Part shown: piece after piece, positions 1 through 5,850 of the stretch
Position numbering within the stretch: the first letter of the stretch is position 1
Layout: every line of letters begins with the position of its first letter
Assembly (NCBI GenBank): GCA_005883295.1
Contig: VAWV01000197.1
Coordinates: forward strand, 1 to 8,807
DNA: 8,807 bases
Direction: 5' to 3'
Source of the DNA: Actinomycetota bacterium
GTDB lineage: Bacteria; Actinomycetota; Thermoleophilia; Solirubrobacterales; Thermoleophilaceae
The notes under the pieces: generated by a model
What the model saw: the letters and a program-made list of their open reading frames with translations, nothing else
Told to the model about the DNA's origin: nothing
Database searches by the model: none
Translations under genes and position numbers: made by a program

Positions 1-545
1 ATGTCGAAGAGGAGTGTCCGCGACGCGTTCGAGTAGTCGGTCACGTGGCGGCCTGTGAGCTTGAAGGCGAGCCAGGAGTCGATCGTGCCGAACGCGGCGC
101 TCGGGTCCACTCCGCCCTCGCGGATGAGCCACTCGATCTTGGTCCCGGAGAAGTAGGCGTCGATCACGAGCCCCGTCCGCTCGCGGAAGAGGTCCTCGTG
201 GCCCGCCGCGCGCAGCTCGTCGCAGCGGGCGGCCGTGCGGCGGTCCTGCCACACGATCGCGCGGTGGAGCGGCTTGCCGCTCATCGGCTCCCAGGCCACC
301 ACCGTCTCGCGCTGGTTCGTGATCCCGATCCCGGCGAGGCCGGACCCGTCGACTCCTGCCTGGGCGAGCGCCTCGTGGGCCACGCGCCGTGTCACGTCCC
401 AGATCTCCTCGGCGTCGTGCTCCACCCAGCCCGGCCGCGGGAAGTGCTGCTCGAACTCGCTGTAGGCGCGACCGGCGATCCGTCCGCCCTCGTCGAACAC
501 GATGCAGGTCGTGCCCGTGGTGCCCTGGTCGATGGCGAGGATCAC
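1..545 (-). CDS. glpK: Glycerol kinase, N-terminal part (3' end beyond window)
   Basis: Phosphorylates glycerol with ATP to sn-glycerol 3-phosphate in the cytoplasm, the entry step for glycerol into glycolysis and lipid synthesis. About 181 residues of the expected ~500 are present, covering much of the first FGGY-kinase domain. Visible landmarks are the phosphate-binding DQGTTGTT (residues 6-13), PGWVEHD (38-44), TNQRET (76-81), IVWQDRRT (97-104), AYFSGTK (130-136) and TDYSNASRTLLFD near the cut edge. R79, E80 and Y131 match the glycerol-contacting R83, E84 and Y135 of E. coli GlpK. The start is GTG at 545; its GTGA overlaps the stop of the upstream glycosyltransferase gene by 4 bases, which supports this start and suggests translational coupling. 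The family call is secure; whether the missing C-terminal part is intact is unknown. Confidence 0.95.
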   Translation of the reverse strand, partial: MILAIDQGTTGTTCIVFDEGGRIAGRAYSEFEQHFPRPGWVEHDAEEIWDVTRRVAHEALAQAGVDGSGLAGIGITNQRETVVAWEPMSGKPLHRAIVWQDRRTAARCDELRAAGHEDLFRERTGLVIDAYFSGTKIEWLIREGGVDPSAAFGTIDSWLAFKLTGRHVTDYSNASRTLLFD

Positions 546-1216
546 CGGCGGGAAGCGTAAACGCGGGCGAACGCCAGGAGCTGGCGCGCACGGTGGACGA
601 ATCCCCCGGCGGTGCGGCCGGTCGCGCGGTGCTCCAGGTCGAGCTCGACCTCGACCAGCCGGTAGCCGGCGCGGTGCGCGTCCACGGTCATCCCGATCTC
701 CATCCCGAACCCGCGCGCGAACGGCAGCACGGCGCGCGCCACCTCGGGCCGGAGGGCGCGCTGACCCGAGATCGGCGCCGCCGGCTCGAGGCCGGTGAGC
801 GACCGGATCACGCGCCTGGCGAAGCCGAGCGCGGCGCCGAAGCCGCCGCCCACGCGGCGGCTGAAGGCCGCCACGGCCAGGTCGCCCTCGCCGCGAACGA
901 GCGCATCCACGAGCTTGGTCAGCTCGCGCGCCGATGCGCCGAGGTCGCCGTCGCACAGCACCACCGCGCGCTCGACGCCGCCCGCCAGGAGCCGCTCAAC
1001 GGCGAGCGTCGCGGCGCCGCCCTTGCCGATCCGGCGGCCGGTCCGGATCAGCTCGACCCCCGCGGCCTGCGCGACATCCGCGGTTCCGTCGCGCGAGCCG
1101 TCGTCGGCCACCACCACGGCGGCACCCGGGAAGGCCTCGGCCAGCGCGGCGAGCGTGGCGGGCAGCCGATCGGCCTCGTTCCGAGCGGTCACGGCAATTC
1201 CGATTTCCACCGACAC
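542..1216 (-). CDS. Family 2 glycosyltransferase (GT-A fold), acceptor unknown
   Basis: A 224-residue soluble nucleotide-sugar transferase of the GT2 / dolichyl-phosphate-mannose-synthase-like type. Seen in order: TARNEADRL at residues 10-18 (start of the nucleotide-binding fold), VADDGSRDGT at 36-45, GKGGA at 64-68, and the metal-binding DxD as DGDLG at 89-93. ISGQRALR follows, then the acceptor-side segment EIGMTVDAHRAGY. No transmembrane segment is evident, so it lacks the membrane anchor of some polyprenyl-phosphate glycosyltransferases. The start is GTG at 1216; an in-frame GTG two codons downstream is an alternative. It is divergent from the biotin carrier gene and overlaps glpK by 4 bases, so the two minus-strand genes are probably co-transcribed. 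The substrate cannot be deduced; polyprenyl-phosphate glycosylation or a glucosylglycerate-type product are possibilities only. Confidence 0.85.
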   Translation of the reverse strand: MSVEIGIAVTARNEADRLPATLAALAEAFPGAAVVVADDGSRDGTADVAQAAGVELIRTGRRIGKGGAATLAVERLLAGGVERAVVLCDGDLGASARELTKLVDALVRGEGDLAVAAFSRRVGGGFGAALGFARRVIRSLTGLEPAAPISGQRALRPEVARAVLPFARGFGMEIGMTVDAHRAGYRLVEVELDLEHRATGRTAGGFVHRARQLLAFARVYASRR

Positions 1217-1265
1217 GGCCCGGTATCGTGCCCGAACCTCGGCCCCGCGAGCACAGGAGGAGCAC
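1217..1265. promoter_or_regulatory. Divergent intergenic region expected to carry promoters both ways
   Basis: These 49 bases separate the GTG of the minus-strand glycosyltransferase from the TTG of the plus-strand biotin carrier gene, so both transcripts probably begin in or near here. A weak plus-strand -10-like hexamer, TATCGT, lies at 1224-1229, but no convincing -35 partner is visible. No clear inverted repeat resembling a BirA or BioQ biotin operator was found by eye. The regulatory role rests on gene arrangement, not on a recognised motif. Confidence 0.35.
1255..1260 (+). promoter_or_regulatory. Shine-Dalgarno site of the biotin carrier gene
   Basis: A perfect AGGAGG lies 5 bases before the TTG at 1266. 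It is the clearest ribosome-binding site in the window. It fixes the start of the biotin carrier protein at TTG and rules out the long in-frame upstream extension, which would run antisense through the glycosyltransferase gene. Confidence 0.85.
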
Positions 1266-1478
1266 TTGCCGGACGTAGAGGCTCACATCACCGGCACCGT
1301 CTGGAAGATCGAGTGCCAGGTCGGGCAGGAGGTGTCGGAGGGCGACACGCTGCTGATCCTCGAGTCCATGAAGATGGAGATGCCGGTGGAGTCCGAGGAC
1401 GAGGGGACCGTCGCCGAGATCCGCTGCGAGGAGGGCCAGTCGGTCTCGGAGGGTGACACGCTGGTGGTGCTTGAGTAG
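1266..1478 (+). CDS. Small biotin carrier (biotinyl-domain) protein, 70 aa
   Basis: A free-standing biotinyl domain that would carry CO2 on biotin for a biotin-dependent acyl-CoA carboxylase or a related enzyme. The acceptor motif ESMKMEMP spans residues 33-40 and K36 is the expected biotinylated lysine. It is flanked by two similar half-domain repeats, VSEGDTLLILE (23-33) and VSEGDTLVVLE (60-70), as expected for the flattened beta-barrel with pseudo-twofold symmetry. The protein starts almost directly with the domain and has no linker or other domain. It resembles the ~70-residue biotin/lipoyl attachment proteins such as B. subtilis YngHB rather than full-length AccB. The start is TTG, fixed by the AGGAGG just upstream. 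Its last 8 bases overlap the proposed start of the crotonase gene. No carboxylase subunit is in the window, so its partner enzyme is unknown. A lipoyl carrier is less likely because of the MKM motif. Confidence 0.92.
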   Translation: MPDVEAHITGTVWKIECQVGQEVSEGDTLLILESMKMEMPVESEDEGTVAEIRCEEGQSVSEGDTLVVLE

Positions 1479-2271
1479 CCGCGAGCTGGCGTCCGGCAAG
1501 CTCCTCGTCGACGAGCCGGCCGACGGCGTAGCCCGAATCCGCATCTCGAACCCGGCCAGGCGCGGCGCGCTCGACCACGAGATCCTCGACGCCATGGCCG
1601 CCGAGGTTCAGGGCCAGGACGCGCACTGCCTGCTCCTGACCGGCCACGGACCGGTCTTCTCCGCGGGCTACGACATCGGCAGCTTCGACGACGAGGCGTT
1701 CTCGCGGGAGGCGGAGAGCCTCGTGGCCCACCCCTTCACCGCGGCGATCGAGGCGATCGAGGCCTACCGCTTCCCGGTTGTGGCCGGCATCAACGGCCAC
1801 GCGATCGGCGGCGGGCTCGAGGTGGCGGTGACCTGCGACATCCGGATCGCGGCGCGGGGCGTGAAGCTGGGGATGCCGCCGGCGAAGATCGGGTTGATCT
1901 ACTCGCACACGGGGATCAGGAAGTTCATCGAGGTCTGCGGCCTGGCCAACACCAACGAGCTGTTCCTGCTCGGGCGCAACGTGGACGCGGACCGCGCCCA
2001 CGAGATGGGACTGGTGAACCAGGTGGTCGAGCCGGGCGAGCTCGAAGAGGCCGCGCTCTCGATCGCCGCCGAGATCGCGGCCAACGCGCCTCTGTCGCTC
2101 GAAGGCAACAAGCGGGTGATCCGGACGCTCCGGGAGCACCCGTGGCCCCTGCCCGAGGAGCTCGAGCGCGAGCTCGTCGAGCTCCGCGAGTCGTGCTTCT
2201 ACTCGGAGGACTTCCGCGAGGGGATCCGCTCGTTCGCCGAGAAGCGCCCGCCGCGCTGGAAGGGGCGCTGA
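1471..2271 (+). CDS. Crotonase-family enzyme, resembles methylmalonyl-CoA decarboxylase
   Basis: A member of the enoyl-CoA hydratase/isomerase superfamily, about 266 residues, acting on an acyl-CoA in the cytoplasm. The oxyanion-hole segments are FSAGYDI (63-69) and HAIGGGLE (110-117). E117 matches the first catalytic glutamate of crotonase (Glu144). The second catalytic position (Glu164, in a GQPE-type motif) is proline here, in LGMPPAKIG (133-141), so simple enoyl-CoA hydration is doubtful. Tyr144 after this motif and the C-terminal SEDFREGIRSFAEKRPP segment resemble E. coli YgfG, methylmalonyl-CoA decarboxylase, but the YgfG active-site histidine in AGHDI is Tyr67 here. The exact reaction is inference. 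The start is uncertain: TTG at 1471 overlaps the carrier gene by 8 bases and implies coupling; GTG at 1453, six codons upstream, is the alternative. Neither has a well-spaced Shine-Dalgarno sequence. Confidence 0.85.
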   Translation: MSSRELASGKLLVDEPADGVARIRISNPARRGALDHEILDAMAAEVQGQDAHCLLLTGHGPVFSAGYDIGSFDDEAFSREAESLVAHPFTAAIEAIEAYRFPVVAGINGHAIGGGLEVAVTCDIRIAARGVKLGMPPAKIGLIYSHTGIRKFIEVCGLANTNELFLLGRNVDADRAHEMGLVNQVVEPGELEEAALSIAAEIAANAPLSLEGNKRVIRTLREHPWPLPEELERELVELRESCFYSEDFREGIRSFAEKRPPRWKGR

Positions 2272-2303
2272 GGCTCCCGTAGACGTCCGGCGGCGCCCTT
2301 ACC

Positions 2304-3482
2304 TTGGCCACGCCGGTGCCCCCCCTGATCACCTACGAGGAAGCGCTCGCCCTCGGCGAGATCGAGGACCACGCCGAGATCGAGGCGCTGGTCGAGCGGG
2401 CTTTCCAGGCGCGGCTCGACCGCTTCGGCGACTCCACCGACATGTGCTCCCTCGTGAACGCCAAGTCGGGTGGGTGCGCGGAGGACTGCGGGTTCTGCGC
2501 ACAGTCGCGGTTCGCCGAGGCGGATACGCCCATGCACGCCATGATGTCGCCCGAGCAGATCCTCGAGCACGCGCGGGCGGCCGAGGCGGCCGGCGCGCAC
2601 CGCTTCTGCATGGTCACCCAGGGCCAGGGGCTCTCGAAGCGCGATTTCGAGCGGATCCTGGAGGGCGCGCGCCTGGTCGCCCGGCACACCAACCTCAAGC
2701 GCTGCGCCTCGATCGGGCACATGTCGGTCGAGCGGGCGCGGGCGCTGCGCGAGGCGGGCATCCAGCGCGTTCACCACAACGTCGAGACGGCCGAGTCCTA
2801 CTACGACGAGGTCTCCACCACGGTCCGCTACGACGGCCGCATCCGAACGGTCCAGGCGGTTCGCGAGGCCGGGCTCGAGACCTGCGTGGGCGGCATCCTC
2901 AACCTGGGCGAGACCCGCGAGCAGCGGGTGGAGATGGCCTTCCAGCTGGCCACGCTCGACCCCACCAGCGTGCCGATCAACCTGCTCAACCCCCGCTCCG
3001 GCACGAAGTTCGGCGGGCGCGAGCTGATGGACCCGTGGGAGGCGGTCAAGTGGATCGCGATCTTCAGGCTGATCCTCCCGGGGGCGCTGTTCCGGCTCTG
3101 CGGCGGCCGGATCGAGAACCTCGGGGAGCTCCAGCCGCTCGCGGTGAAGGCCGGCCTCAACGGCGTGATGATGGGCAACTTCCTCACCACGCTCGGCGCC
3201 GAGCCCGAGGACGACAGGGCGATGTTCGAGGAGCTCGGCCTGAACACGGCGCGCCAGCCGGACAATGGCTCGAACCCGCGCCCGGACAACCGCGCCGGCT
3301 GGCTGGAGGGCGAGACGCCGAGGACGCCGGTCGACCGCCTGATCGACCGCCAGGGGGAGGCACCGATGTGGGATCCGGCCACGCAGCTGCGCCACCGCAG
3401 GAAGAGCTCGGTTCCGCCGCGGCCCGACGGCGCGGCCAACACGGCGCCCGAGGTGGTCCACGTGAGCGGCTGGGGCGATTGG
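2304..3482 (+). CDS. bioB: Biotin synthase; no in-frame stop at its natural 3' end
   Basis: A radical-SAM enzyme that inserts sulfur into dethiobiotin to make biotin. The 4Fe-4S/SAM motif CAEDCGFC gives ligands C58, C62 and C65. C102 (RFCMV), C134 (KRCAS), C194 (ETCVGG) and R269 (CGGRIEN) match the 2Fe-2S ligands C97, C128, C188 and R260 of E. coli BioB, so the active site looks complete. About 393 coding-like codons are present against 346 in E. coli; the extra residues form a C-terminal tail. The coding signal (G or C at nearly every third position) ends abruptly at about 3482, next to the bioF start. No stop occurs there: this frame stays open to a TAG at 4647-4649. A TGA lies at 3485-3487 in the frame reached by one extra base, overlapping the bioF GTG as GTGA, so a one-base loss near the end is likely. 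The start is TTG 2304, or GTG 2316; neither has a Shine-Dalgarno sequence. Confidence 0.93.
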
Positions 3483-3483
3483 C

Positions 3484-4644
3484 GTGAGCGACGTAGCGAG
3501 CGTGCTCGACGAGCTCCGCGAGCACGGCCTCTACCGCCGGCTGCGGCTCATCTCGGGGCCGCAGGGAGCCCGCGTGCTGCTGGACGGGCGCCCCGTCCTC
3601 CTCCTGTGCTCGAACAACTACCTCGGCCTGGCAGACCACCCGCGCGTGCGCGAGGCCGCGGCCGACGCGGCGATGCGCTGGGGCGCCGGCGCCGGAGCGT
3701 CGCGGCTCGTGTCCGGCGACATGACCGTCCACCGCCGGCTGGAGGAGCAGCTCGCCGAGTTCAAGGGAGCGGAGGCCTGCGTGCTGTTCGGGTCGGGTTA
3801 CCTGGCCAACTCCGGCACGATCTCGGCGCTCGCGCGCGAGGGCGACGTGATCTTCTCCGACGCCCTCAACCATGCGAGCATCGTGGACGGGTGCCGCCTT
3901 GCCCGCGCCGAGACCTTCGTCTACGACCACTGCGACATGGACCACCTCGAGTGGGGGCTCCAGCAGGCGGACGGGCGCGGCAGCCTGATCGTCACCGACA
4001 GCGTCTTCTCGATGGACGGCGAGCACGCCACGGGCTGCCTCGGCGCGGGCGGGCGCGGTGCTGTCGCCGCGGCGGGTCTCGACGGCGAGGTCGATCTCCT
4101 GGTCGGCACGCTCGGAAAGGCGCTCGGCTCCTACGGCGCGTACGTGTGCTGCGAGCACGAGCTGGCCGAGTACCTGGTCAACCGGGCGCGGACGCTGATC
4201 TTCTCCACCGCTCTGCCCCCGCCCGCCGCCGCCGCCGCCATGGCGTCGCTCGAGATCCTGCAGGCCCAGCCCGAGCGCGTCGACAAGCTGCGCCGCAACG
4301 CCCGGGCCCTGCGCGATGCGCTGGCGGCCGAGGGGGTCGAGTACGGCGACACCGAGACGCAGATCGTGCCGCTCATCGTGGGGGACGCATCGGAGGCCAT
4401 GGATGCGTGCGAGCGTGCGCTGGCTCGCGGGATCTTCGCCCAGGCAATCAGGCCGCCAACCGTGCCGGACGGCACCTCGCGCCTCCGGCTGGCCGTGATG
4501 GCATCGCACACCCGGTCGGAGCTCCGCCGGGCCGCGTCTGTGCTGGCGGAGGCGCTGGACGCCGCCGCGCCGCGACGGCCCGCCACCGAGCCGGTTCCAG
4601 CCGGGCCGCGGGCCATCTACGACCGGATGGCCGAGGCCGCGTAG
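3484..4644 (+). CDS. bioF: 8-amino-7-oxononanoate (KAPA) synthase with internal deletion
   Basis: A PLP-dependent alpha-oxoamine synthase that condenses pimeloyl thioester with L-alanine to give KAPA, the first committed step of the biotin ring pathway. It has 386 residues. Family landmarks: SNNYLGL (43-49), SRLVSGD (73-79), NHASIVDG with PLP-stacking H130, DSVFSMDG (172-179), HATG (181-184), the PLP lysine K212 in TLGKALGS, STALPPP (241-247) and RPPTVPDGTSRLRL (323-336). Between MDG and HATG the family normally has about 24 residues ending in a (V)DxAH motif; here only one (E180) remains. About 23 residues are therefore missing in frame, including the aspartate (D204 in E. coli) that pairs with the PLP ring nitrogen. 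The product is predicted to be inactive if the sequence is right. The C-terminus carries about 28 extra residues. The GTG start abuts the end of bioB. A (GCC)5 run at 4225-4239 is not a deletion site: alignment there is intact. Confidence 0.92.
   Translation: MSDVASVLDELREHGLYRRLRLISGPQGARVLLDGRPVLLLCSNNYLGLADHPRVREAAADAAMRWGAGAGASRLVSGDMTVHRRLEEQLAEFKGAEACVLFGSGYLANSGTISALAREGDVIFSDALNHASIVDGCRLARAETFVYDHCDMDHLEWGLQQADGRGSLIVTDSVFSMDGEHATGCLGAGGRGAVAAAGLDGEVDLLVGTLGKALGSYGAYVCCEHELAEYLVNRARTLIFSTALPPPAAAAAMASLEILQAQPERVDKLRRNARALRDALAAEGVEYGDTETQIVPLIVGDASEAMDACERALARGIFAQAIRPPTVPDGTSRLRLAVMASHTRSELRRAASVLAEALDAAAPRRPATEPVPAGPRAIYDRMAEAA
4021..4026 (+). other. Apparent in-frame deletion junction inside bioF
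   Basis: This marks the GAG CAC codons (E180-H181) where the conserved MDG strand joins directly to the HATG loop. In E. coli BioF 23 residues lie between the residue after MDG and the histidine (H207), so about 69 bases are absent here. The frame is kept on both sides and third-position GC bias is normal on both sides. The size is taken from family knowledge, not from a computed alignment. Confidence 0.75.
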
Positions 4645-4658
4645 CGTAGTTTGCCCGC

Positions 4659-5330
4659 GTGCGCGGGCTCTTCGTAACCGGGACCGACACCGGGGTCGGC
4701 AAGACGATCCTCGCCGCCGCGATCTGCGCCGCGCTCGCCGAGCGCGGCGAGCGGGTGGCCGCCTTCAAGCCTGTCGTCACAGGGCTCGACGATCCTCCCG
4801 GTGACTGGCCGCACGACCACGAGCTCCTGGCGTCGGTCGCGAACGCCGGCCAGTCGCCGAACGACGTGGCCCCGGCCCGCTTCGGACCGCCCGTGTCGCC
4901 CCATCACGCAGCGGAGCTCGCGGGCACCACCCTCGAGCCGCTCGACCTCGCTCGCGCGGCGCGCGCGGCGGCCGACGGTGCGGACGCGCTGGTGTGCGAG
5001 GGCGTGGGCGGGTTGATGGTCCCCCTCACCACCGGCTACCTGGTGCGGGACTTTGCGCTCGACCTCGACCTGGCGCTAGTCGTGGCCGCCAGGCCGGGAC
5101 TCGGCACGATCAACCACACCCTGCTCACGGTGGAGGCCGCGCGCACCGCTGGCCTCGACGTCCGTGCCATCGTCCTGACGCCCTGGGCTCGCGAGCCCAG
5201 CGACCTCGAGCGGTCGAATCGCGAGACAATCGCCTCGCTCGCCGATCTGGAGGTCGCGACCCTCCCGCATGCGCGCCCGGACGCGCTGGCCGACGTGGGT
5301 CGCGCGCTCCCGCTAGAGGAGTGGCTCTAG
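4659..5330 (+). CDS. bioD: ATP-dependent dethiobiotin synthetase
   Basis: Closes the ureido ring of dethiobiotin from 7,8-diaminopelargonic acid, CO2 and ATP; the step before BioB. The 223 residues match the family length (about 225). The P-loop is GTDTGVGKT (8-16) with K15. K37 in FKPVVTG is the second conserved lysine. DHELL (53-57), SPHHAAEL (80-87), CEGVGGLMVPL (113-123, with Mg-binding E114) and ARPGLGTINHTLLT are further family segments, and TPW at the base-recognition loop is followed by the conserved ERSNRETI. No lesion is visible. The start is GTG at 4659, giving a gap of 14 bases after bioF and no good Shine-Dalgarno sequence; the position is supported by the family N-terminus (GLFVTGTDTG). 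It is probably co-transcribed with bioB and bioF. Its substrate needs BioA, which is not encoded here. Confidence 0.95.
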   Translation: MRGLFVTGTDTGVGKTILAAAICAALAERGERVAAFKPVVTGLDDPPGDWPHDHELLASVANAGQSPNDVAPARFGPPVSPHHAAELAGTTLEPLDLARAARAAADGADALVCEGVGGLMVPLTTGYLVRDFALDLDLALVVAARPGLGTINHTLLTVEAARTAGLDVRAIVLTPWAREPSDLERSNRETIASLADLEVATLPHARPDALADVGRALPLEEWL

Positions 5331-5342
5331 CATCCGGTCGCC

Positions 5343-5846
5343 GTGAACCTACGCACCTTCCTGCCGCCCCTCCCGCTCCCCACCGCCGCTCCACCCGAGC
5401 CCGGCGAGCCGGCCCGGGAGCTGCCGGAGCCCGGGCTCCTCGAGGGCCAGCCGGCCGTCGTCGCCTTCCTGCGTCACACCGGCTGCCCGTTCGCGGAGCT
5501 CACGGCCCGCTCGCTGCGGGAGGCGGCCGCCGAGCACCCCGAGCTCGACTGGGTTGCGGTCAGCCACGCACGCGCAGAGCCCACGGCCAGGTGGCGCGAG
5601 GCGATCGGAGGCCTGCCCGGCATCCGGGTGCTGATCGATGCGGATCGCGTCCACTACGCCACCTGGGGGCTCGGGCGCACCAGCGTCGCCCACTTCCTCG
5701 GGCGCCGCTCGCTTAGCGACGTCGCGTGGCTGGCGCGGCAGGGCATCCGCAACCGCCACCCGGATGGCACCCGCTGGCAAGCCGCGGGCACGTTCGCGAT
5801 CGACGAGCACGGGGTCGTGCGCTGGCGCCACCTGCCGACGTATGCG
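5343..5846 (+). CDS. AhpC/TSA-like thioredoxin-fold protein, 3' end lost
   Basis: Probably a peroxiredoxin-like redox protein of the AhpC-TSA_2 kind. It has a proline-rich N-terminus (residues 8-31), then strand VVAFLRHTGCPFAE with a single cysteine, C48, in the usual active-site position, and near the end AAGTFAIDEHGVVRW, the typical late beta-hairpin. The classical PxxxTxxC motif and a second CxxC cysteine are absent, so peroxidase activity is not assured. Residues 1 to about 168 look genuine. Beyond about 5846 the frame runs antisense through the convergent hydrolase gene to a stop at 6005, with an unlikely Ser/Arg/Thr-rich sequence. Roughly 10-20 native C-terminal residues and the stop seem to be missing. 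The GTG start lies 12 bases after bioD, so it is probably the last gene of the biotin operon. A role in protecting the oxygen-sensitive BioB clusters is speculation. Confidence 0.72.
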
Positions 5847-5850
5847 AGAT
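5838..5850. other. Junction where two convergent genes run into each other
   Basis: On the plus strand the AhpC-like protein still looks native up to about LPTYA (5832-5846); on the minus strand the hydrolase looks native to about DLAYV (ending near 5837). Both frames lose their family character at this point and neither has a stop or spacer. The usual ends of both genes and any terminator between them appear to be missing. The exact breakpoint can only be placed within about a dozen bases. Confidence 0.55.

Noticed and set aside
795..1265. An N-terminal extension of the biotin carrier protein in the same open frame
   Set aside because: It runs antisense through the glycosyltransferase gene, has a low-complexity Ser/Arg/Thr/Pro composition, and a perfect AGGAGG marks the real start at 1266.
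1217..1265. BirA- or BioQ-type biotin operator upstream of the operon
   Set aside because: No inverted repeat of the expected kind (for example TGAAC-N3-GTTCA) is seen here, nor in the short gaps before bioB and bioD.
2199..3461. Long minus-strand open frame opposite bioB, and similar long frames opposite bioF and over the hydrolase
   Set aside because: Composition is Arg/Ala/Gly/Leu-rich with no recognisable domain; these are the usual GC-rich shadow frames of well-supported genes.
4225..4239. (GCC)5 repeat in bioF as a slippage site
   Set aside because: The encoded PPPAAAAAMASL aligns without a gap to the corresponding E. coli BioF segment as I recall it, so there is no sign of expansion or loss.
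2304..4649. A 781-residue BioB fusion protein in one open frame
   Set aside because: After about 3482 the frame loses GC-third-position bias and becomes an Arg/Ala/Pro/Gly-rich shadow of bioF, which is clearly encoded in another frame over the same bases. Read-through is an error or lesion, not a domain fusion.
5183..5200. Perfect 18-base palindrome CTGGGCTCGCGAGCCCAG
   Set aside because: It lies inside bioD in a normally conserved stretch (TPWAREPSD). At this GC content such a palindrome is not very unlikely by chance, and nothing ties it to an operator.
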